From Candidatus Solincola jinzensis (GTDB lineage: Bacteria > Actinomycetota > Geothermincolia > Geothermincolales > RBG-13-55-18): a DNA stretch of 7,020 nucleotides. Position 1 is the stretch's first letter, and each line of letters starts with the position of its first letter. Shown piece by piece: positions 1 through 5,409 of this stretch. Made by a program: the position numbers and the translations under genes. The notes below the pieces were generated by a model. That model saw only the letters and a program-made list of their open reading frames with translations. It ran no database searches and had not been told where the DNA came from. Location of the stretch: positions 1-7,020 of the forward strand of contig JACVJG010000149.1 of the NCBI GenBank assembly GCA_015711875.1, given 5' to 3'.

Positions 1-1997
1 ACCTGCAGCGCTACTTCGCCGTGAAGAAGAACGGTGGCTTCTGGGATGTGTGCGACTACCGCGATCATTATTTTCTGGGCACCAGCGAGGCGGCGGGGCC
101 CGGTTTCCCCGATCCTCGCGCCGCGGAATCTTACGTGGGGTCGGCCTGCCGGGAAGCGGGAGGGGCGCGCGGAGCCTACAGCCAGGATTCCGCCTTCAAC
201 CAGTCCCTGGGTTACTATCCGCGGGGCACCGCCCTCTTCAGCCTCATCAACGCCATGGCCCGCCTGCGTCTCGACCGCGCCTCCGGGTACCTGGTTTACG
301 ATCCCGCCCACGCCCCCGGGCGCGTGCCCGTCTTCGCGTGTGCGGACTGGGCCGGAAAACGTGTGCCGGTGCTTGTATTCGACGGCTCAGGCAACCTGCA
401 GCAGGCGACACATACAGCGTTGCTGCCCGCCAATCGCAAACGGGCACGATGCAAGCCGGTGACCGGGCTGAAGGCCATGCCCTTTTCATGCTCGCCCGAG
501 AGCGGTGACGACGGGATGGCGGTGGAGATCTCCTATGACGCCCCTTCGGGTTCCTTCCTGGGGGCATATATATACCACAGCGCGGGAACGCTGGTGCGAG
601 AGCTGGCGCCGGCAGCATCCCCCCTCTCCTGGGACGGCAAGGATGGGGAGGGCAACCCCGTTGCCGACGGAACCTACACCGTCTACCTCGCGACGCGCGC
701 CCCCGATCCATCGGTTTGCGTTCCCGCGGCAACCACGCAGGTGGGAGTGAACAGCAACATCCCCAGCCCCTCGACCACCTGGTATCTGGCGGAGGGATAT
801 ACGGGTAGCAACGTGCAATCCGGGGAATTCGACACCTGGTTGCTAATCCAGAACCCCGGCGACCAGGCCGCCAAAGCCAGCGTGACCTTCATGCTCCCGG
901 GCGGCTCGAACGTCACGCGCGATTATTCCCTCCTCCCCCATTCCCGCTTCACCGTCCACGTGGACGACATCCTGCCCGCGGCGGAGATGTCCACTCTGGT
1001 GGAGGCTGAGCAGCCGGTGGTGGTGGAGCGTGCCATGTACTTCGGGGGAGGGCTGGCCGGACACGACACCATAGGGGTGAACTCCCCCTCTAAGCGCTGG
1101 TACCTGGCGGAGGGTTACACGGGCGGGGACTTCGACGAATGGGTGCTGGTGCAGAACCCCAACGACGCTGCCGCGGAGCTCACGGTGCAGTTCCAGACCC
1201 AGGAGCAGGGAGTGGTAGACCGTGTTTATACCCTCTCCCCCCGCTCCCGTTTTACTATCCACGTCGACGACATACTGCCCGACGCCCAGGTTAGCACCTA
1301 CCTGGAATGCGACCTTCCAGTGGTGGTTGAGCGTGCCCAGTACTTGAACCACATGAACAGCGGTCATTGCTCCATTGGAGCGCGTTCACCGTCCACCACC
1401 TGGTACCTGGCAGAAGGGTATACAGGAGGCGGTTTCGAGGAGTGGCTCCTGGTGCAGAATCCCCAGGACGGAGCGGCGCGGGTAGAAATAACCTATATGG
1501 AGCTGGACGGCACCAACACCAGGATGAGCTTCGACGTGCCGGGGCGCAGTCGCTATACCGTCCCCGTGCATGACGTACTCCCGGATGCCCAGGTCTCGGC
1601 GAAGGTGACTTCTTCCCGGCCCGTGATCTCCGAACGGGCCATGTACTGGAATGGCCGCAGCGACGGCCATGCCACCTTGGGCACCCCCACTCCCGAGTAT
1701 CACTGGTACTTCGCCGAGGGATACACCGCGGGCGGTTACGAGGAGTGGCTGCTCATCCAGAACCCATGGGACACAAAGGCCCAGGTCAAAGTGGACTTCA
1801 TGCTGCCAGGAGGATCCAGCCAGAGCATTAACCTCGAGATAGCGGAAAGATCGCGTTTCTCGCTGAACGTGGGAGGCATCATCGGCGAGACCGAGGTCAG
1901 CCTCAGGTTGGCCTCAGATCTTCCGGTGGTGAGCGAGCGCGCCATGTACTGGCGGGAGCGCTACGGCGGGCATTGTTCCATCGGGGCCAAGCGGTGA
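1..1997 (+). CDS. Large surface/secreted protein, 3' part: possible glycosidase C-terminal end, FlgD-type Ig domain, four ~100-aa repeats (5' truncated)
   Basis: The frame (codons at base 3, 6, ...) is open to the left edge and ends at TGA 1995-1997. A GTG at 21 is in frame but has no ribosome binding site, and upstream codons read L-Q-R-Y-F-A without a break, so this is an internal part of a longer gene; any signal peptide lies outside. Numbering from base 21: residues 1-160 hold W-D-V-C-D-Y-R-D-H-Y and G-Y-Y-P-R-G-T-A-L-F-S-L-I-N-A, which resemble the C-terminal end of an alpha/alpha-barrel glycosidase plus a small beta domain (weak inference). Residues ~166-225 contain W-D-G-K-D-G-E-G-N-P-V-A-D-G-T-Y, the signature of FlgD/CHU_C-type Ig-like domains. 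Residues 251-658 are four tandem repeats starting at 251, 357, 458 and 559. The protein ends right after the last repeat; no LPXTG motif or C-terminal membrane helix is visible. Likely role: extracellular enzyme or adhesin with a repeat stalk. The reading frame is certain, the function is not. Confidence 0.93.
   Translation, partial: LQRYFAVKKNGGFWDVCDYRDHYFLGTSEAAGPGFPDPRAAESYVGSACREAGGARGAYSQDSAFNQSLGYYPRGTALFSLINAMARLRLDRASGYLVYDPAHAPGRVPVFACADWAGKRVPVLVFDGSGNLQQATHTALLPANRKRARCKPVTGLKAMPFSCSPESGDDGMAVEISYDAPSGSFLGAYIYHSAGTLVRELAPAASPLSWDGKDGEGNPVADGTYTVYLATRAPDPSVCVPAATTQVGVNSNIPSPSTTWYLAEGYTGSNVQSGEFDTWLLIQNPGDQAAKASVTFMLPGGSNVTRDYSLLPHSRFTVHVDDILPAAEMSTLVEAEQPVVVERAMYFGGGLAGHDTIGVNSPSKRWYLAEGYTGGDFDEWVLVQNPNDAAAELTVQFQTQEQGVVDRVYTLSPRSRFTIHVDDILPDAQVSTYLECDLPVVVERAQYLNHMNSGHCSIGARSPSTTWYLAEGYTGGGFEEWLLVQNPQDGAARVEITYMELDGTNTRMSFDVPGRSRYTVPVHDVLPDAQVSAKVTSSRPVISERAMYWNGRSDGHATLGTPTPEYHWYFAEGYTAGGYEEWLLIQNPWDTKAQVKVDFMLPGGSSQSINLEIAERSRFSLNVGGIIGETEVSLRLASDLPVVSERAMYWRERYGGHCSIGAKR
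771..1994 (+). repeat. Four tandem ~100-residue protein repeats (WYLAEGYT ... WLLIQNP ... VVERAMY modules)
   Basis: Four in-frame copies start at bases 771, 1089, 1392 and 1695 and are 106, 101, 101 and 100 residues long. Each has W-Y-L/F-A-E-G-Y-T, then E-E/D-W-L/V-L-I/V-Q-N-P, a hydrophobic beta-strand stretch, S-R-F/Y, a V-D-D-I-L-P-type loop, V-V-E-R-A-M/Q-Y or a close variant, and G-H-x-x-I/L-G. The alternating strand pattern and N-P turn suggest beta-sandwich domains. Copies 1 and 2 keep V-D-D-I-L-P, copy 3 has V-H-D-V-L-P, and copy 4 has V-G-G-I-I-G, so the last copy has lost the acidic pair. The copies differ at DNA level, which points to an old duplication. I recall similar repeats at the C-termini of surface proteins from uncultured Actinomycetota; assignment to a named family was not tested. 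Confidence 0.9.
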
Positions 1998-2021
1998 AGT
2001 ATGGGCGGGCCCGCTCCAGTC

Positions 2022-2050
2022 GACCCGGCTGGCTCTTTGCCGGGTCCTTT
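2022..2050 (+). terminator. Rho-independent terminator after the surface-protein gene
   Basis: GACCCGGC (2022-2029) and GCCGGGTC (2039-2046) form a perfect 8-bp GC-rich stem with a 9-nt loop, followed by the T-rich stretch CTTTACTTT. It begins 25 bp after the TGA of the upstream gene, the usual place for an intrinsic terminator. A perfect 10-bp palindrome, GCGGGCCCGC, lies just before it at 2005-2014. The T tract is interrupted, so efficiency may be moderate. Confidence 0.75.
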
Positions 2051-2372
2051 ACTTTCCGCCCCGGACCGTATGGTGGGCGTCTCGCTCTCGAGGATCGTTT
2101 GCCCTGGCAGGTGTTCCCATCGCGACAACGAACAACCTCGAAAACACCCTTGTTACCGACGGCAAAGCTGCCCCTGGCTGGGCGAGCGAGGGTAGTGCGT
2201 TTAGCGCCCATGGGTCATGCCTGACGCATATCGAGACCTTTCGCCGACCTGACCAGGTATTCGAGGGTAGCGGTTTTATCACCCGCCCGCTCAAGGCCAC
2301 GTCTGCCGGTGGCCCATCCCGGCAAGGCGTTTTACCGCCCTTGTTATCTTCTCACACCGTTCGCCGCTCGAG
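2051..2372. other. Intergenic stretch with no recognisable gene
   Basis: These 322 bp lie between the terminator and the tandem repeats. Short open frames cross the stretch but have no ribosome binding site and no recognisable protein. No tRNA or known riboswitch pattern was seen. Two minor features exist: a 6-bp hairpin, TGCCGG (2304-2309) with CCGGCA (2319-2324), followed by AGGCGTTTT; and a recurring CGAGGRT word at 2089, 2187, 2262 and 2369. Neither is strong enough to name. Confidence 0.5.
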
Positions 2373-2474
2373 GGTCTTTCCCGGCGCGCGCGGGAGAGCC
2401 CTAGGCAAAGGCTCTCTCCGCCACGTTCCCGCTCGCAACTCCCCCGCTGTTCCCGGACGCGCAGGGGTCGCCAT
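2373..2474. repeat. Perfect 102-bp tandem direct repeat, copy 1
   Basis: Bases 2373-2474 are identical, as read base by base, to 2484-2585: 102 of 102 positions, period 111 bp, 9-bp spacer. The match continues with one mismatch to 2478/2589. The unit is GC-rich and lies in the gap before the phosphatase gene. It can form CTTTCCCG/CGGGAGAG (2376-2383 with 2391-2398, one G-T wobble, 7-nt loop) or GAGAGCC/GGCTCTC (2394-2400 with 2410-2416, 9-nt loop); these share bases and cannot coexist. No transposase, terminal inverted repeats or target duplication is visible. It could be a structured RNA, a protein-binding element or a dispersed extragenic repeat; the family is not recognised. Confidence 0.93.
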
Positions 2475-2483
2475 GGCCTCTGC

Positions 2484-2585
2484 GGTCTTTCCCGGCGCGC
2501 GCGGGAGAGCCCTAGGCAAAGGCTCTCTCCGCCACGTTCCCGCTCGCAACTCCCCCGCTGTTCCCGGACGCGCAGGGGTCGCCAT
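2484..2585. repeat. Perfect 102-bp tandem direct repeat, copy 2
   Basis: This is the second copy, identical to 2373-2474, ending 86 bp before the phosphatase start codon. The same two overlapping hairpins fall at 2487-2494/2502-2509 and 2505-2511/2521-2527. Complete identity in non-coding DNA implies a recent duplication, gene-conversion-like homogenisation, or strong constraint. Any promoter immediately before the phosphatase gene lies downstream of this copy, so the repeats would act as upstream DNA unless transcription starts farther upstream. Confidence 0.93.
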
Positions 2586-2624
2586 AGCCGCATCCTTATT
2601 CGGGTCCGTTCTGCACTGATGAGC

Positions 2625-2630
2625 TATACT
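2625..2630 (+). promoter_or_regulatory. Possible -10 box for the phosphatase gene
   Basis: TATACT at 2625-2630 differs from the TATAAT consensus by one base and lies 41 bp before the start codon, in a locally less GC-rich stretch just after the second repeat. No clear TTGACA-like box lies 16-18 bp upstream, so this could be a weak, activator-dependent or non-housekeeping promoter, or chance. Confidence 0.3.
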
Positions 2631-2671
2631 TGTACTGACGGGATGGCATTGCCTCAAGGCGGTTCTGGCTC

Positions 2672-5299
2672 ATGCTCAAGGAATTGTCGAACACGATAAC
2701 GAAACAACTCGATTCACTGGTCGAGGAGATGACCGCTGCCTTTGAGCTCACCATCCCCACCTACGCGGGACTTTCGGAAGACACCAAGGACGAGATCCGC
2801 GAGCTGGTCAAAAAACTCACCGTCGCCACCACCAGGTACCTTGCGGGAAGGGGGCTGGAGCGAGAGGACCTTTATGCCTTCGCTCGCATGGTGGGAAGGA
2901 ACCGCTCCCTTCAGATAATCCCTTTCGCCGATCTCGTGCGCGCCGTCTTCTTGGTGGAGGCGATCGTGTGGAACAGGGTCATTCCGCAATCCGGCTCCGT
3001 TCCTACCGAGGAGATGCGAAGACTGCTCGACATGCAGGGTGAGCTGAACGCCGAATTGATCGCGGCCCTGTCGGCGGCATATTCCGAAACCAGGGACGAA
3101 ATGATCAACCGCCAGTTGAGGGAACTGCATGGCCTTCTGGAGGTGGGCAGGACCATCACCTCCACCATGGACCTCGACCGCGTGTTTCTGCAGATCCTCG
3201 AGGTGGCCGCGGGCATCATGCAGACGCCCATGGGAGCCGTTTACCTTTTGGAAGAGGAAGAAGGAGAGCTGCGCCTGGTCGCCCAGCTGGGGCTGGCTCA
3301 ACCCTGGACCAAGGGACGCCGCATCGAACTGGCGCGATCGCTGCTCTCACAGGCCATGAGGGAGAAGGCGCCTGTCACCGCGGCCGACGCACGGCTGCGC
3401 GGCCTTAATCTGCCTTCCCCGGCGGGCGGGGGACGGGTTCGCTCGGTTCTCTCGTGCCCCATCCTGAAGGATGACAAACCCATCGGGGGCCTCGAGCTAT
3501 ACGACGTGACGGCTCGCAACTACAACCGGCTCGACATGGCACTCCTCGCGGCCTTTGCGCCCCAGGCGGGAGTGGCCATCGAGAACGCCAGGCTGTTTGA
3601 GCTGGAGCGCAAACGCCGCAGGCAGACGGTGGAGCTCAAGGAGCTTGCCGAGGCCATCGCAGGGGCCATGTCCTTCAGGCAGGCCCTCGGCATCATGGTC
3701 CGGAGCCTGGTGATGATAACGGGCGCCGACCGCTGCCTTCTCTTTTTTTACAACGCCGAGGAGGAAAAGCTGGAGTTCTCGCGGGGATACGGGCTTACCT
3801 CCGGGATGACCAAACGCCTTCAGAACCGCAGCTGGAGGCTTGACGATCTGGACGAGGCGGTGAGGCAGACCATAAGGAAGCAGGAGATATTCACCACCGA
3901 AGACGCCACAACCGATCCCAGGATAAACGAGGAATACGCGAAATTCCTCAGAGTGAGGGCATGCATCATCGCTCCCCTGATCTACGGCGGCAGAGTGAGC
4001 GGGGTGCTGGTCATAGGCAGCTCCGCCAAGGCCAGTTTCTTCGAGGATATAGACCGCGAGATGATCTCCGTCGTCCTTGATCAAGTCACCATCGCTATCG
4101 AGCAGGTGCGGTTGCGGGAACGCATCCGCGAGCGGGAGAGAAGGCTGCAGGAGCTGGAGGCCAGCGAACGCGTGTTCTTTGAAAGGGAACGCAGCGAGGC
4201 CATCATCGCCGCCAACCCGGAGGCCATTTTCCTGGTGGATCGCGAGCGCAACGTGGTCCTTTTCAATCCCGCGGCGGCGGAGCTGTTCGGGTGGCGCGAA
4301 GACGAGGCGCTGGGAAGGCATGTACACGAGATCCTATACGGCGAGGAAGGCGTGGAGCTCGGCGAATGCACACGCGACGACTGTCCCGTGGACGCGGCCT
4401 TCCGGGGCGAGAGACCCGGACCGGTGGAGATGGAATATCTCCGCCGTGACGGCAGGGCGATATGGATCAGCGGTTCCTTTTCGGTGATCCGCAACCAAAA
4501 GCGGCAGATCGTGAACGTCGTCTGCGTGTTCCACGATATAACGGAGCAGAAAAGGCTGCAGTACCTCGCCCTGGTGGACAAGGAACTGGACATCGCCTCG
4601 GATATACAGGGAGCGCTCCTTCCTGGCGGACCTCTGGAGACCGGGCGCGTGAAGGTGCTGGCGCATCAGGAGCAGGCGCGAATCGTGGGCGGAGACTGGT
4701 ACGATTACTGGGAGGAGGGCGACCGGCTGGTGATGGTCATCGGTGACGCGGTGGGAAGCGGAATCCCGGCCGCGCTGCTCGCCACCCTGGCGCTGAGCTC
4801 CATACGGGCAGAGGCCAAATACGGCAGCAACCCCGTGGACATCGTCCTCAAAGCTAACCGCGCCATTTTCCCTCACCGTCTCGAGGACCGTTTCATCACC
4901 ATCCTCTACTGCGAGTTGGACCAGAAAACGCTGCTCCTGCGCTACGTCAACGCCGGACACAACGACCCCATCCTTATCAGGGGGGGCTCCGAGCTCTACA
5001 CCCTCGGCTCACGGAAACGCATCATCCTCGGCGCTTTCGAGGATCCCGACCTCGAAGTGGAGGAGATGCAGCTCGAGCCCGGAGACCGCCTTTTCTTTTA
5101 TACCGACGGAGTGGTGGAATGCAGGGACAGCCGGCGACGCATGTTCGGCGAGAACCGCCTCAGGCGTTACCTCAAGGCGGCGGGCTCCCGAGCCGCCGGC
5201 GTCCTTCTCCAGGATCTGGTGGATGGCCTCAAGAGTTTCAGCGGCGGCCGGATGGAGGACGATTTCACTCTCCTGCTGTGCGACATAAAGAAACACTGA
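2672..5299 (+). CDS. Multi-sensor SpoIIE/RsbU-type PP2C serine phosphatase (helical N-domain, GAF-GAF-PAS-PP2C)
   Basis: The 875-residue protein starts at ATG 2672, the first standard start after an in-frame TGA at 2636; AAGGCGG at 2656-2662 is a plausible but weak ribosome binding site. Residues 1-145 are helical and resemble the N-terminal bundle of PucR/RsbRD-type regulators (R-N-R-S-L-Q-I-I-P-F-A-D-L-V-R-A, tentative). GAF 1 spans about 148-310, GAF 2 about 320-480, a charged coiled coil 480-506, and PAS 507-626 ending in D-I-T-E-Q-K-R. The phosphatase spans about 640-873 with G-G-D-W-Y-D (673-678), G-D-A-V-G-S-G (691-697), N-A-G-H (760-763), Y-T-D-G (D812) and D-D-F-T (D863, D864), so the metal site looks intact. 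There is no membrane segment, so it should be cytoplasmic. In this family the substrate is a phosphorylated anti-sigma-factor antagonist (STAS protein), and dephosphorylation frees a sigma factor. No kinase, STAS protein or sigma factor is in the window. GAF/PAS ligands cannot be told from sequence. C566 and C571 in the PAS form a C-x4-C-P motif. Confidence 0.96.
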   Translation: MLKELSNTITKQLDSLVEEMTAAFELTIPTYAGLSEDTKDEIRELVKKLTVATTRYLAGRGLEREDLYAFARMVGRNRSLQIIPFADLVRAVFLVEAIVWNRVIPQSGSVPTEEMRRLLDMQGELNAELIAALSAAYSETRDEMINRQLRELHGLLEVGRTITSTMDLDRVFLQILEVAAGIMQTPMGAVYLLEEEEGELRLVAQLGLAQPWTKGRRIELARSLLSQAMREKAPVTAADARLRGLNLPSPAGGGRVRSVLSCPILKDDKPIGGLELYDVTARNYNRLDMALLAAFAPQAGVAIENARLFELERKRRRQTVELKELAEAIAGAMSFRQALGIMVRSLVMITGADRCLLFFYNAEEEKLEFSRGYGLTSGMTKRLQNRSWRLDDLDEAVRQTIRKQEIFTTEDATTDPRINEEYAKFLRVRACIIAPLIYGGRVSGVLVIGSSAKASFFEDIDREMISVVLDQVTIAIEQVRLRERIRERERRLQELEASERVFFERERSEAIIAANPEAIFLVDRERNVVLFNPAAAELFGWREDEALGRHVHEILYGEEGVELGECTRDDCPVDAAFRGERPGPVEMEYLRRDGRAIWISGSFSVIRNQKRQIVNVVCVFHDITEQKRLQYLALVDKELDIASDIQGALLPGGPLETGRVKVLAHQEQARIVGGDWYDYWEEGDRLVMVIGDAVGSGIPAALLATLALSSIRAEAKYGSNPVDIVLKANRAIFPHRLEDRFITILYCELDQKTLLLRYVNAGHNDPILIRGGSELYTLGSRKRIILGAFEDPDLEVEEMQLEPGDRLFFYTDGVVECRDSRRRMFGENRLRRYLKAAGSRAAGVLLQDLVDGLKSFSGGRMEDDFTLLLCDIKKH

Positions 5300-5300
5300 A

Positions 5301-5323
5301 GGCTGCCGGGCCGCCAGGTTTTT
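5301..5323 (+). terminator. Weak candidate terminator after the phosphatase gene
   Basis: A GC-rich segment (GGCTGCCGGGCCGCC, 5301-5315) lies directly after the stop codon and is followed by AGG and five T residues (5319-5323). The stem is poor: only about three GGC/GCC pairs form cleanly before a mismatch. It may be a weak terminator or nothing. If inactive, the downstream gene 110 bp away could be partly co-transcribed. Confidence 0.3.
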
Positions 5324-5409
5324 CCTCCTCGCTAAAGGGTTTACCATTCGCGGACGATTAATGGATTTGCCGGTATCGGTTAGAAAATATCGCTTCGCGG
5401 CAGAGGCTC

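Noticed and set aside
21..23. GTG at base 21 as the true start of the first gene.
   Set aside because: The frame is open upstream to the window edge, no ribosome binding site precedes it, and a secreted protein would then lack a signal peptide.
2255..2280. ATTCGAGGG as a tRNA T-loop.
   Set aside because: No acceptor, D or anticodon arm can be built around it.
2304..2333. Hairpin TGCCGG/CCGGCA followed by AGGCGTTTT as a second terminator.
   Set aside because: The stem is only 6 bp, the T run is short and offset, and no gene ends nearby.
2373..2585. CRISPR array or mobile element as the explanation of the direct repeats.
   Set aside because: Only two copies of 102 bp with a 9-bp spacer, no cas genes, no transposase, no terminal inverted repeats and no target-site duplication.
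2341..2619. A 92-codon + strand open frame spanning both 102-bp repeats, which would encode a duplicated basic peptide (period 37 codons).
   Set aside because: The 111-bp period is a multiple of three by chance or design, but two overlapping reverse-strand frames are equally open, as expected in GC-rich DNA. No ribosome binding site or recognisable protein feature supports translation.
2291..2657. Two reverse-strand open frames of about 100 codons across the repeats, rich in R, E and G.
   Set aside because: Composition is what GC-rich repeat DNA gives when translated; no start signals and no known domain.
3497..4327. A 276-codon reverse-strand open frame inside the phosphatase gene.
   Set aside because: It is antisense to well-conserved GAF and PAS coding sequence with clear motifs; its own translation shows no domain pattern.
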